Below are positions 1-8,928 of a DNA stretch of 53,672 bases, one piece after another; positions within the stretch are counted from its first letter, which is position 1, and each line of letters starts with the position of its first letter. Under the pieces are notes generated by a model. The model did no database searches, had not been told where the DNA came from, and saw only the letters and a list, made by a program, of their open reading frames with translations. The DNA comes from Oscillospiraceae bacterium. Lineage in GTDB: Bacteria > Bacillota > Clostridia > Oscillospirales > Ruminococcaceae. The stretch is from NCBI GenBank assembly GCA_022800935.1, contig JAAWRH010000030.1:1-53672 (forward strand). The letters run 5' to 3'. The position numbers and the translations under genes are program-made.

Positions 1-1
1 G

Positions 2-1153
2 GAGAGCGCCAATACCTCCAAGCGAGTGAAGTTCGGCAAGAAGATGAACGCCGAGAAGGGCCGTGTCCCCAACATCGTCTACGGCTACGACAAGACCATT
101 GGGGACTACTTCAACCTGACCATCAACGAGGAGGAGGCCGCTGTCATCCGGCAGATCTATCACTGGTACACCCAGGAGGGCTACGGCTCCGCCAAGATTG
201 CAAATATGCTCAACGAGCGGGGCCTGAAGACCAAGCGAAACTGCCAGTGGAGCCAGAACGCCGTGGGCCACATCCTGAGAAACGAGCTGTACACTGGAAA
301 GATCATCAACGGCAAGCAAGAGGTCACGGACTTCCTCACCGGACAGCGGGCGGACAGGGACGAAACTGACTGGATCGTGGTGGACAAGCCCGAGCTGCGC
401 ATCATTGACGATGAAACCTTCCAACAAGCACAGGAAGTCCTGCACTCCCGGCACAGTGCTTTCAAGATCACTCGGGAGCGGCAGAGCAATAAGCACCTGT
501 TCTCTACCCTCATCAAGTGTAAGGAGTGCGGCTGGTCTTTCCGGCGTACCGTCCGCACCTATAAAAACACCTATGTACGCTGGGTCTGCTCCGGTCACAA
601 CGGACGGGGAGCCGACAGCTGCCCCAACGCCGTGACGGTGGATGAGGAGGAACTGATCGAGGTCTTGCAGGAATACTTCGCCGGACTGCTGAAAGCGAAG
701 AAGTCCGTCATCAGCTATGTGGTGAACCAGTTCCAGAAGGTCTACAAGGCCAAGGATGAGAACCTGGACTACGAGAAGGAGCTGACCGCCCAGCTTGCCA
801 AACTGCAAAAGACCCGCCAGAAGTACATGGATATGTACGCCGACGACTTGATCTCCCGTGACGAGCTGAACGCCAAGATCGGCGGGATGCGCAAGGAGAT
901 TGAGCGGCTGGAGAACGAATTGAAGATGATCTCCTACAACCTGACCAAAGGGGAGCAGTTGGAGAGCGTCCTGACCAGCACCTTCAAGGAGATCGAGGAC
1001 ATCACCGACGTACATCAGATGACCAACACCCAGCTCAAGCGTATTATACAGAAGATCGAGGTAGATAAAGAGGGGAATGTTGACATCTACCTGCGCCTTT
1101 TGGGCGATTTAGGGCTGGACAGTACCGTTCTAATTAGCGATAACCTTACATAA
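2..1153 (+). CDS. Large serine recombinase, C-terminal part (5' end outside window)
   Basis: The reading frame is open from base 2, so the gene continues to the left of the window; the GTG at 26 is only an internal codon. Visible parts are the Recombinase domain (starting around GRVPNIVYGYDK), a zinc-ribbon with CKECG and a second Cys pair around SGHNG..SCPN, and a long coiled-coil (roughly residues 240-310 of the visible part), followed by a short tail. This is the usual order in large serine integrases of clostridial conjugative and mobilizable elements. The N-terminal resolvase domain with the catalytic serine would lie upstream and cannot be checked. Such genes usually sit at one end of their element, and the next reading frame is a gene remnant, so the element boundary is probably close to the stop codon. 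Confident on family, not on which element. Confidence 0.9.
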   Translation, partial: ESANTSKRVKFGKKMNAEKGRVPNIVYGYDKTIGDYFNLTINEEEAAVIRQIYHWYTQEGYGSAKIANMLNERGLKTKRNCQWSQNAVGHILRNELYTGKIINGKQEVTDFLTGQRADRDETDWIVVDKPELRIIDDETFQQAQEVLHSRHSAFKITRERQSNKHLFSTLIKCKECGWSFRRTVRTYKNTYVRWVCSGHNGRGADSCPNAVTVDEEELIEVLQEYFAGLLKAKKSVISYVVNQFQKVYKAKDENLDYEKELTAQLAKLQKTRQKYMDMYADDLISRDELNAKIGGMRKEIERLENELKMISYNLTKGEQLESVLTSTFKEIEDITDVHQMTNTQLKRIIQKIEVDKEGNVDIYLRLLGDLGLDSTVLISDNLT

Positions 1154-1307
1154 AGATGTATCCGAACGTTTAAAAAAACAGAACAATGCCCTATATCAGC
1201 AGGTAAAGCAGGTATTGGAACAGAACAAACAGGAACGTCATATCCGCGGCGGCATGGCGACGCGGGAGAAATATGAAAAGCTTAAGCACAGCGGAGGAAG
1301 CTTTTGA
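1134..1307 (+). pseudogene. 3' tail of a broken gene next to the recombinase
   Basis: A frame with no start codon is open from 1134, overlapping the last codons of the recombinase, and ends at TGA 1305-1307. It reads as a charged helical tail (DVSERLKKQNN..., then ERHIRGGMATREKYEKLK). This looks like a genuine protein C-terminus: strongly hydrophilic, periodic, ending in a Lys-rich stretch. I do not recognise the parent protein with confidence; similar basic tails occur in proteins of conjugative elements. The simplest reading is that an insertion at the recombinase end disrupted this gene and left only its 3' end. Confidence 0.5.
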
Positions 1308-1441
1308 TACGGCAGAGGGCTTCCCCTGTACGCCGTTTGAGATTTTACGGAATCAAGGAACCCTTCAAACGAAAAAAGGACTTTTCCGCCAGGGGGAAGT
1401 GTGTTATACTTTGAAAAGTACATCATGGAAGGATGAAAAAA

Positions 1442-2734
1442 ATGAAGGATACCGCATTCTACCCAGCAGATATCCTGCTCCCCTCAGCAGAACGGGGCAT
1501 TGACCTGACTAAATGGGCGGTGGTTGCCTGTGACCAGTATACCTCCCAGCCCGATTACTGGAATAAGGTGGAAGAGCTGGTGGGGGATTCCCCCTCCGCG
1601 CTTCGAATGATTCTGCCGGAAATCTATCTGAACCTGGAGAAATCCCAGGTCAACCGGAAAATTTCAGAAATTCAGCGGTCCATGAACGAATACTTACAGC
1701 AGGGTCTTTTTCAGGCCTGCCCCAAAAGCTATATCTATATAGAACGCATTCTGTCCGATGGGACAATGCGAAAAGGTTTGCTGGGCATGCTGGACCTAGA
1801 AGAATACGACTATCATCCCGGCAGCAGCTCCCGCATCCGGGCAACAGAGGGGACTGTCCTGGAGCGGATTCCCCCCCGTGTCAGGGTGCGGGAGCACGCT
1901 GTGCTGGAATTCCCCCATATTATGATGCTCATCGACGACCTCCAGCGGACGGTCATTGAGCCGCTGTCCGTCAGGAAGGACAAGCTTCCGCTGCTCTATC
2001 GCTTCCCGCTGATGCAGGGGGGCGGAAATATTGCAGGATACCGCGTCCAGGGCAGGGACGCCCTCGCCGTTCAGGAGGCGCTGGAAAAGCTTGCCCAGCC
2101 GGAGGCTTTTTCCAGGCGGTACGGTCTTCCCATGGGAACGCCTCCCCTCCTGTATGCCGCAGGAGACGGAAACCATTCCCTTGCCACTGCCAAGGCCTGC
2201 TTTGAGGCGTTAAAGCAGCGCCTTCCGGAGGAGGAATGGAAGACTCATCCCGCCCGGTACGCCCTGGCGGAGGTGGTGAACCTCCATGACGATTCCCTTC
2301 AATTTGAGCCTATCCACCGGGCAGTAACCGGAACCGAGCCGGAAAAGCTGCTGAAAGCCATGGAGAAAGCCTGCGGGGCGCGGAGAGCAAACGGCAGTCA
2401 AGGGGACCAGACCGTCACCGCCGTCACCTCCAACGGCACTCGGCCCCTTCTGCTGACCAGGCCCACCTCCCAGCTTGCGGTGGGGACGCTTCAGAATTTT
2501 CTCGACCAATATTTGACGGAAAATACCGGAACGGTGGACTACATCCATGGCGACGATGTAGCAGTCTCCCTGGGGCAGAAACCCAACAGCATCGCTTTCC
2601 TACTGCCCCCTATGGGAAAGGAGGAGCTGTTCCCAACGGTCATTTTGGACGGCTCTCTCCCGCGGAAAACCTTCTCCATGGGACATGCCCAGGATAAGAG
2701 ATATTACATAGAGGGCAGAAGGATCACATACTGA
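1442..2734 (+). CDS. DUF1015 family protein
   Basis: The protein of 430 residues matches the DUF1015 (COG4198) pattern across its whole length, with the family's Asp-Gly-(Asn/His)-His signature here as AAGDGNHSLATAK near residue 240 and a second conserved patch HGDDVAVSLG near residue 363. The biochemical role of the family is not firmly established; it is cytosolic and widespread in clostridia. An ATG also exists at 1433, but the GGAAGG at 1426-1431 abuts it, whereas 1442 has normal spacing, so 1442 is preferred. The GNAT gene follows 18 bases after the stop and is probably co-transcribed. Confidence 0.85.
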   Translation: MKDTAFYPADILLPSAERGIDLTKWAVVACDQYTSQPDYWNKVEELVGDSPSALRMILPEIYLNLEKSQVNRKISEIQRSMNEYLQQGLFQACPKSYIYIERILSDGTMRKGLLGMLDLEEYDYHPGSSSRIRATEGTVLERIPPRVRVREHAVLEFPHIMMLIDDLQRTVIEPLSVRKDKLPLLYRFPLMQGGGNIAGYRVQGRDALAVQEALEKLAQPEAFSRRYGLPMGTPPLLYAAGDGNHSLATAKACFEALKQRLPEEEWKTHPARYALAEVVNLHDDSLQFEPIHRAVTGTEPEKLLKAMEKACGARRANGSQGDQTVTAVTSNGTRPLLLTRPTSQLAVGTLQNFLDQYLTENTGTVDYIHGDDVAVSLGQKPNSIAFLLPPMGKEELFPTVILDGSLPRKTFSMGHAQDKRYYIEGRRITY

Positions 2735-2752
2735 CGGAGGTGGTTTTGTAAA

Positions 2753-3265
2753 ATGTTTTGCTATCATATACGTCCGGTCCGAAAAGACGATATCCATGAG
2801 CTGGAGGCAATCGCGAAGGTGGAGGCGATGTGTTTTCCACTGGAGGAAGCCGCTCCCGCCGAAGTACTCCAGGAGCGGGCGGAGACATTTCCAGAAAGCT
2901 TCCTGACAGCGGAGGAGGACAGACCGGAGGGAGGGCGAATCATCGGCTTTATCAATGGCTGTGTCACCAATGAGAAGACCATTTGTGACGAAATGTTTGA
3001 GGATGCTTCCCTTCACTGCCCCGAAGGGGAATATCAATCTATTTTTGGATTGGACGTGATTCCGGAGTGCCGCCGGAATGGGGTGGCTACCGCACTGATG
3101 GAGGCGTTGATATCCGCCGCCCGCAGTGCCGGAAGAAAGGGGCTGATTCTCACCTGCAAGAATCATCTGATTCCTTATTATGAAAGGTTTGGATATCGGA
3201 ATATGGGGGTGTCCCGGTCGGTTCACGGCGGGGCTGTCTGGTATGATATGATTCTGGAATTCTAA
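2753..3265 (+). CDS. GNAT family N-acetyltransferase
   Basis: A 170-residue protein of normal GNAT length. The acetyl-CoA binding motif A is visible near residues 99-120 (LDVIPECRRNGVATALM, with the R-x-x-G-x-A pyrophosphate loop), followed by the typical C-terminal segment with YYERFGYRNMG. Substrate cannot be told from sequence. The start has GGAGG about 10 bases upstream. It follows the DUF1015 gene closely, on the same strand, and converges on the ABC transporter genes. Confidence 0.88.
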   Translation: MFCYHIRPVRKDDIHELEAIAKVEAMCFPLEEAAPAEVLQERAETFPESFLTAEEDRPEGGRIIGFINGCVTNEKTICDEMFEDASLHCPEGEYQSIFGLDVIPECRRNGVATALMEALISAARSAGRKGLILTCKNHLIPYYERFGYRNMGVSRSVHGGAVWYDMILEF

Positions 3266-3270
3266 AAAAT

Positions 3271-3301
3271 CAGGGCTGTGTTCACTCGGAACACAGCCCT
3301 G
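3271..3301 (-). terminator. Intrinsic terminator of the ABC exporter genes
   Basis: A 13-bp perfect stem (3271-3283 with 3289-3301, loop of 5) followed on the minus strand by a run of six T (3265-3269 region). It lies 30 bases past the ABC transporter stop. It sits between convergent genes and may also end the plus-strand transcript, though the plus-strand T tract is poor. Confidence 0.85.
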
Positions 3302-3331
3302 AAGCATGTCAAAAAACGACGGCTTCAGCGT

Positions 3332-5140
3332 TTACGAGGCAACTGTAAACTGGCTGTTATACAACTCAGCATACTTTCCCTTTTTCGCCATCAGTTCATC
3401 GTGAGTACCGGTTTCCTTGATGTCGCCGTCCTGCATATAGATGATCCTGTCCGCATCGCGAATGGTGGAGAGCCGATGGGCGATTACAAAGCTAGTCCTC
3501 CCCTGGGTGAGGGCATCCATGGCCTTTTGTATCTTGAGCTCGGTGCGGGTATCGACAGAGGAGGTCGCCTCGTCCAGAATCAGAATCGGCGCGTCCTCCA
3601 CCATGGCGCGCGCAATGGTGAGGAGCTGCTTCTGTCCGGCGGATATGGAAACAGTATCATTCAGAACCGTATCCAGGCCGCTGGGCAAGGTGCCGATAAA
3701 ATGCCGCAGCCCGCATTCATTGCAGATATCCATCAGCTTTTGGTCGGAAACATTTTTCCCGTAGGTCAGATTGTCCCGGATCGTCCCCTCAAAAAGCCAG
3801 GTGTCCTGAAGCACCATGCCGAAAATATTGTGGACATTTTCGCGGGTGATGTCCGCGAGAGAGGTCCCATCTACAAAGATGCCGCCCCTGTTCAGCTCGT
3901 AAAAGCGCATGAGCAGATTTACAATGGTGGTCTTGCCTGCGCCGGTGGGGCCGACGATAGCGACTTTTTGGCCCGCCTTGACCGCTGCCGAAAAGTCATG
4001 GATGATAAGCTTATCAGGAGAATATCCAAAGCTGATGTGGTCGAAGACAACATCTCCCTTCACGTCCTTGAGCTGCGCCGTTTTGCCGTTCTCATCGGAA
4101 AGCTCTTCCTCCTCCAGGAACTCGGTCACGCGTTCGCTGGCGGCAGCGGCCGACTGGATGCTAGAGAGCCCCTGACCGATCTGACCCAGCGGCGAGGTGA
4201 ACAGGCGGATATAAATCATAAAAGCGACGACTACAAAGAATTTGATCGTTCCGTTGAAAGCCAGCGCCGCGCCCACGATGCAGACCGCCACATAGCCGAA
4301 ATTCCCCACAAAGGACATGATTGGCATCATAAGGCCGGAGAGAAACTCCGCCTGGAAAGTATGCCTGCGCAGCCGCTCGTTTGCCGCCCGGAAGGCCTCC
4401 AGACCCTTTTCTTCTGAATTATAGGCGCGAACGATATTCTGTCCCGCATAATATTCCTCCACGTGGCTGTTCACCTCGGCAAGGCTGTTTTGCCGGGCCA
4501 CAAAGTGCCGCTGCGACCTGCCCATAATGAGCGCCATGGCCATCAAGCCGATCAGGGAGGAAAAAATTGCCGTAAAGGCCATGCGCCACTCTGTCACGAA
4601 CATCATCACCACGCAGCCCACAAGGGTTGCCGCGGAGGACACGAGGGTCCCCACGCTCATATTCAGCGACTGGCTGATGGTATCCACATCGTTTGTGATG
4701 CGGGAAAGGGTATCGCCGTAGTTGTGGCTGTCAAAATATTTCAGCGGGATGCGGTTGATTTTCCCGGTGATGTCGCTGCGCATTTTTTTGCCGACATTGC
4801 AGGAAACGTGCGTCATAATCAGCGACTGTAGGTAGCCCAGCAGCATACTGACAGCGTAAATCGCGATAAGCGTCATGGCAATGCCGGTGATTCTTTGCAT
4901 GTCAATATTGATTCCCATAGGGGAAATTCCGTTGGTAATGGTCTCGGTCAGCTGTGAAATGTAATCTGGGCCAATCACCGAGAACACTGCGCTGACGGCG
5001 GCAAAAACAAGGGCCACAGCGATCAAAACAGCATATTTACGGCAGTAGGAGACAAGGGCTCCTATCGCCTTTTTGAAATTTTTCGCTCCTCCGGAGGCAA
5101 CCGTTTTTGGACCTCCCATGCCAGGACCTGGTCTGCTCAT
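3332..5140 (-). CDS. ABC exporter, membrane domain plus ATPase (half of a heterodimer)
   Basis: 602 residues in the usual TMD-NBD layout of a multidrug-type exporter. Six membrane segments lie within about residues 30-330. The NBD shows Walker A GPTGAGKTT (397-405), signature SISAGQKQ (498-505), Walker B ILILDEATSS (519-528) with an intact catalytic Glu, and the H-loop His in IAHRLS. Its ATG overlaps the stop of the upstream partner (ATGA), with GAGGAGG in front, so the two were co-translated. The partner gene has lost its membrane domain and both lack an obvious promoter, so this intact gene may now be orphaned or poorly expressed. Confidence 0.93.
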   Translation of the reverse strand: MSRPGPGMGGPKTVASGGAKNFKKAIGALVSYCRKYAVLIAVALVFAAVSAVFSVIGPDYISQLTETITNGISPMGINIDMQRITGIAMTLIAIYAVSMLLGYLQSLIMTHVSCNVGKKMRSDITGKINRIPLKYFDSHNYGDTLSRITNDVDTISQSLNMSVGTLVSSAATLVGCVVMMFVTEWRMAFTAIFSSLIGLMAMALIMGRSQRHFVARQNSLAEVNSHVEEYYAGQNIVRAYNSEEKGLEAFRAANERLRRHTFQAEFLSGLMMPIMSFVGNFGYVAVCIVGAALAFNGTIKFFVVVAFMIYIRLFTSPLGQIGQGLSSIQSAAAASERVTEFLEEEELSDENGKTAQLKDVKGDVVFDHISFGYSPDKLIIHDFSAAVKAGQKVAIVGPTGAGKTTIVNLLMRFYELNRGGIFVDGTSLADITRENVHNIFGMVLQDTWLFEGTIRDNLTYGKNVSDQKLMDICNECGLRHFIGTLPSGLDTVLNDTVSISAGQKQLLTIARAMVEDAPILILDEATSSVDTRTELKIQKAMDALTQGRTSFVIAHRLSTIRDADRIIYMQDGDIKETGTHDELMAKKGKYAELYNSQFTVAS

Positions 5141-5877
5141 TGTAATTCCTCCTCACTCAACTGGCTGCGGGCGATCTCCTGATACGCTGCGCAGGTCGCT
5201 AACAGCTCCTTATGTGTTCCCTGGCCGGTCACTCTGCCGTTTTCCAGGACAAGGATCAGGTCGGCATCCATGATCGTGCCAATGCGCTGGGCGACAATCA
5301 GACAGGTTGCGTCCTTCATTTCAGTTTTCAGCGCCTGCCTGAGCTGTTTGTCCGTCTTATAATCAAGGGCGGAAAATGTATCGTCAAAAATGTAGATTTC
5401 CGCTCCGCGGGCAATGGCGCGGACGATGGAGAGGCGCTGCTTCTGGCCCCCGGAGAAGTTCGCTCCGTTCTGCGCCACGGCCCCGTCAATTCCTCCCTTT
5501 TCTTTGTCTACAAAGGAACTGCTCTGCGCGATTTCAATGGCCCTTTCTATCGTATTGTCGTCGGCTCCGTTATCGCCAAAGTTCACATTGGAACGGATAT
5601 CTCCACTGAACATAACCGCCCTTTGAGAGACATAGCCAATCTTCTTTGCCAGCTCATTTTTACGGTATTCCCGGACATTGTGCCCATCCACGAGCACCTC
5701 GCCGCCGGTTACGTCGTAAAATCGAGAGACAAGGTTGACCACCGAGGACTTGCCGCAGCCGGTAGCGCCGATAAAAGCGACCGTATCTCCTTTGTTCGCC
5801 TTTAAGGAGATGTCGGACAGGACATTTTCGTTCCCATCGGGATAGCGGAAGTATACATCCTTTGTGAAAATATGTCG
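5137..5877 (-). pseudogene. ABC exporter partner, only the ATPase domain remains
   Basis: The frame reads a complete NBD: strand DVYFRYPDG, Walker A GATGCGKSS, Q-loop YVSQ, signature FSGGQKQRLS, Walker B IYIFDDTFSALD. The Walker B Glu is Asp, as is usual in the degenerate-site subunit of heterodimeric exporters, so this was the natural partner of the next gene. No membrane domain precedes it: homology stops near 5874 and the frame soon meets a stop (around 5927-5929). An internal ATG at 5742 would give 201 residues without Walker A. The upstream DNA is instead the tail of a TetR gene on the other strand, which points to a deletion of both 5' ends. Confidence 0.85.
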
Positions 5878-5904
5878 GTAATCTTCACCCGGATGGACAG
5901 CAAA

Positions 5905-6075
5905 ATGCAGCAGAAGGAGTCCGCCCTTCTAAGCGGGACTATTAGGGATAAATATTTGGCAGTCGGGAAAATAGGGCTGATTCACAACATTACAAAAAAA
6001 TGGATTAATACTCGCGAGAAGGAAACCCCGGAGGAGATGATTGACTATATCATGTCAGTCATTACCCTTTTTTGA
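5905..6075 (+). pseudogene. TetR-type regulator, C-terminal remnant
   Basis: The plus-strand frame ending at TGA 6073-6075 reads like the last helices of a TetR/AcrR ligand-binding domain (pattern: hydrophobic helix with IGLI, KKW, then TPEEMIDYIMSVI). There is no DNA-binding HTH in front of it; the homologous sequence fades close to where the ABC ATPase frame on the other strand also fades. An ATG at 5872 opens the frame but lies in the joint region. TetR regulators often sit divergently beside drug exporters, which fits the layout. Family assignment is by eye and moderate. Confidence 0.5.
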
Positions 6076-6107
6076 CCGCGATAAAAAAGTATAGCACTGA
6101 AGCAACA

Positions 6108-6133
6108 GGGCTGTGTTCTCCCGAACACAGCCC
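6108..6133 (-). terminator. Hairpin terminator downstream of the ProX-like gene
   Basis: An 11-bp perfect stem (6108-6118 with 6123-6133, loop TCCC). The stem is nearly the same sequence as the terminator at 3271-3301 (shared GGGCTGTGTTC). It lies 10 bases past the stop of the minus-strand editing gene. The T tract on the minus side is weak. Confidence 0.6.
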
Positions 6134-6142
6134 CGCGTCATT

Positions 6143-6632
6143 CTAAAAATTGGCATCCAGCCACTCCACCTGATTCCCATGCCGCCGAATCAGCCCAAAC
6201 AGGTCGTTCGCCTGTATCCAAAGGGTGGCGGTATTGGTATTCGGATGGACCCCAATCAATCGGTCCCGATAGTCCAAGTCAATGAAACATTCCACCAGAC
6301 ATTCCACGTCATTCAGCGCGCCCAGCGGCGTTACCGAGCCTTTGACAAGCCCAAGAATCCTCCCCAGGTCCTCTTCCGACGCAAAGGAAAGCCTTCTGGT
6401 CCCCAACTTTGCCTGAAGCGCCTTTAAATCAAGCCGTTTATTTTCCCTTAGGGTCAACAGGAAATAGCGCTTCTTTTTATCGTCGCGGATAAAGAGATTT
6501 TTTGGCGACCGCGTCCCCGTCAGGCAGGTGAAGGGCATCGCTTTCCGCCATGGTGTAGATGGCTTCGTGTTCGGCTATCTTATAGGGAATTTGCCTCTCC
6601 TCCAGCAGCCTCAGAATGTCTTCCTTCCCCAT
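6143..6632 (-). pseudogene. YbaK/ProX-type aminoacyl-tRNA editing protein, frameshifted
   Basis: The family (free-standing INS/YbaK domain, prolyl-tRNA editing) hydrolyses mischarged tRNA in the cytosol. A good start is ATG at 6632 (AGGGGG about 10 bases upstream), reading MGKEDILRLLEERQIPY...IYTMAESDALHLPDGDAVAK, and the family's KNLFIRD, LGLVKGSVTPLGALND and GVHPNTNTATLW follow, but in another frame. The shift is at the T6 run at 6498-6503 (A6 on the coding strand); one base fewer restores a normal protein of about 162 residues. It is either a real single-base indel or a homopolymer sequencing error. It begins 8 bases after the aminotransferase stop, so the two form an operon. Confidence 0.85.
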
Positions 6633-6639
6633 ATGTATT

Positions 6640-7809
6640 TTACCCCCTGAGAATACCGCTGTCCTTTATGCTCCCAATCGCCCAAAGGATTTCCTCCCGG
6701 TCCTGAACCAGCGCCATCCTCACATGGCCTTCTCCAGAAGGACCAAAGGCGCTCCCCGGCGTCACCAGAACGCCGGATTTTTCCAGCAGCGCCTTGGTAA
6801 AGGTTACGGAATCGGAAAAGCTTTTGGGGATTTCCGCCCACACAAACATGGTGGATTTACACCGGGGAACGTTCCAGCCTATCTCTGTCAGTCCGTCACA
6901 GAGGGCGTCCCTTCTGTCCTGATAGGCCTGTCTGGTCTGCGCCACGCTGGACTGGTCGCCGGTAATGGCGGCAACAGCGGCCTTCTGGACGGGAAGGAAC
7001 ATGCCGTAATCCATATTGGATTTCAGCGTGGAAAGCTTTTCCACCACCTCACGATTCCCCAAACAGAAGCCGATTCTGGCCCCAGCCAGTCCATAGGTTT
7101 TAGATAGAGAATTAAACTCCACTCCCACCTCCTTGGCTCCCGGATAGGCCAGGAAGCTGCCGCAGGTAGCTCCGTCAAACACCAGCTCGCTATAGGCGTT
7201 GTCGTGGAGGACCAGGATATCGTGCTTTTTGGCAAAGGCGATCAGCTCCTCATAAAAGCTGGCGGGAGCGAGGGCGGTTGTGGGATTGTTGGGATAGGAG
7301 ACAATCATCAGCTTTGCCCTGTCCGCCACATCATCCGGTATCTCCGAAAAATCAATCAGGAAGTTTTTCTCTTTGCGCATGGGCATAAAATACTGTTTGG
7401 CCCCGGCAATCAGCGGGCCGTCCCCGAAGATGGGGTAACAGGGGTCGGGCATCATCACGATATCCCCCTCGTCCGCCACACACAGGGAAATGTGGGCCAG
7501 ACCATCCTGGGAGCCCAAAAGGGAGACCACCTCGTGGTCTGGGTCGATGGTCACGCCGTACCGGCGCTGATACCACTGGGCGGCGGCCTGCTGGAGCTCC
7601 CTGGTATCGCTAAGGGCATAGAGATAGTTTTCGCCCACGGCGGCGGCGTCGATGAGGGCCTGGCGGACATGGGGCGCAGGCGGAATATTCGGCGACCCGA
7701 CGCTAAGGTCAACGACGCGGCGTCCAGCGGCCTCCTGCTCCCTTCTCATCTGGGAGAGCTGGGAAAAGATCCCCGTTCCAAAGCGGTCCATGCGCTTGGA
7801 AAATTTCAT
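6640..7809 (-). CDS. Class I/II PLP-dependent aminotransferase
   Basis: 389 residues with the fold-type I hallmarks: SYPNNPT near 171, the PLP-binding Lys at about 237 in FNSLSKTYG, and an Arg-containing C-terminus. The family includes aspartate, LL-diaminopimelate and methionine-type aminotransferases; the real DapL-like gene in this window is a different one, so this is likely another amino acid aminotransferase with unassigned substrate. The frame is open further upstream to 7863, but the ATG at 7809 carries GAGAGGA at a suitable distance and gives the normal family length. A TATAAT-like element on the minus strand (7881-7886) is a plausible promoter. Confidence 0.9.
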   Translation of the reverse strand: MKFSKRMDRFGTGIFSQLSQMRREQEAAGRRVVDLSVGSPNIPPAPHVRQALIDAAAVGENYLYALSDTRELQQAAAQWYQRRYGVTIDPDHEVVSLLGSQDGLAHISLCVADEGDIVMMPDPCYPIFGDGPLIAGAKQYFMPMRKEKNFLIDFSEIPDDVADRAKLMIVSYPNNPTTALAPASFYEELIAFAKKHDILVLHDNAYSELVFDGATCGSFLAYPGAKEVGVEFNSLSKTYGLAGARIGFCLGNREVVEKLSTLKSNMDYGMFLPVQKAAVAAITGDQSSVAQTRQAYQDRRDALCDGLTEIGWNVPRCKSTMFVWAEIPKSFSDSVTFTKALLEKSGVLVTPGSAFGPSGEGHVRMALVQDREEILWAIGSIKDSGILRG

Positions 7810-7967
7810 GATATAACATCCTCTCGGTTGAAATTCACTGTTCCGCTGTTTTGCGGCGGTCAATCAGCAGTATAGAAGGTATTATAGCACAAAACAGGAC
7901 CATTTGACAGAAAAAGGCGAAAAAGTTTCTGCTAAAACTGATATTTCCAAATATAATTCCAATTTTA

Positions 7968-7996
7968 TTTACATTTTCCTAAAAATCCATTATAAT
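7968..7996 (+). promoter_or_regulatory. Sigma-A promoter for the mscS-like gene
   Basis: TTTACA at 7968-7973 and TATAAT at 7991-7996 with 17-base spacing, in AT-rich sequence, about 77 bases before the start codon. Confidence 0.75.
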
Positions 7997-8072
7997 GATT
8001 GGTGACTGTCGATGAACCGCGGATTTTCCGCTCCATTGACGGATATTTCACTCACCGAAAGGGGTATTCTTT

Positions 8073-8915
8073 ATGACGGGTTCTAATGGGATCGTTCAAT
8101 TCTTTCAAAATCTCTTTTCCTTTCAGATTGGCGCCCTCACCCTGGGCAGAATATTCACCGTTCTTCTTCTGGCAGTTCTCTGTTTGGTAGTCGTAAAGCT
8201 GATGCTGAGGGTGACAGATCGGATGCTGCAAAAGCTTCGGGTCAGCGCCACGCTGAAGGGCTTTATCCGGTCAATGGCAAAGGTGATTTACTACTTCATC
8301 GCTGTGCTGATTGTGGCGGACAGCCTGGGAATCCCTGTCACCTCCCTGCTGGCGGTGTTCAGCCTTGCCGGTCTGGCCTTTTCCTTGGCTATCCAGGGTT
8401 CCCTGTCCAATCTGGCCAGCGGTGTCACCCTGCTGGTGACAAAGCCCTTTGAGGTGGGGCATTTTGTGGAGGTCGGAGGAATCAGCGGTTCCGTCGCCTC
8501 CATCGGCCTTATCTACACCACTCTGACTACCCCGGACAACAAGGAAATTTTTGTCCCCAACAGCGATATTTCCAGCGGAAAGATTGTCAACTACAGCGCG
8601 GAAAAGGAACGCCGCGTGGATGTGGTGGTCACTGCCGCCTATGAGTCCCCGGTCTCAGCCGTCAAGGACGCTTTGCTCCAGGCGGTGGAAAGGACCGACG
8701 GGATTTTGACCGAGCCCACGCCCTTTATCCGCCTGACCGATTACAAGGAGAGCTGCATTGAGTACACCGTGAGGGTATGGGTCGAGAACGGAAATTTCTG
8801 GAACGTAAAATTTGACCTGCTGGAGAACATCAGCGCAGCCTTTGAAAAGAATGGCGTTGAGATGACCTACAACCACCTTAACGTCCACATGATTGAAAAT
8901 AAAAAGGACAAGTAA
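8073..8915 (+). CDS. MscS-family small-conductance mechanosensitive channel
   Basis: 280 residues. Three N-terminal membrane helices (about 17-45, 68-90, 95-125) lead to the Gly/Ala-rich pore helix typical of MscS TM3 (LAGLAFSLAIQGSLSNLASG), then the beta domain (DNKEIFVPNSDI, KIVNYS) and the cytoplasmic alpha/beta domain. Family members open under membrane tension during osmotic downshock. The start has GAAAGGGG 8 bases upstream and a good promoter at 7968-7996. It stands alone between a divergent aminotransferase and a convergent esterase operon. Confidence 0.95.
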   Translation: MTGSNGIVQFFQNLFSFQIGALTLGRIFTVLLLAVLCLVVVKLMLRVTDRMLQKLRVSATLKGFIRSMAKVIYYFIAVLIVADSLGIPVTSLLAVFSLAGLAFSLAIQGSLSNLASGVTLLVTKPFEVGHFVEVGGISGSVASIGLIYTTLTTPDNKEIFVPNSDISSGKIVNYSAEKERRVDVVVTAAYESPVSAVKDALLQAVERTDGILTEPTPFIRLTDYKESCIEYTVRVWVENGNFWNVKFDLLENISAAFEKNGVEMTYNHLNVHMIENKKDK

Positions 8916-8928
8916 TGGCCCCTTGAAA

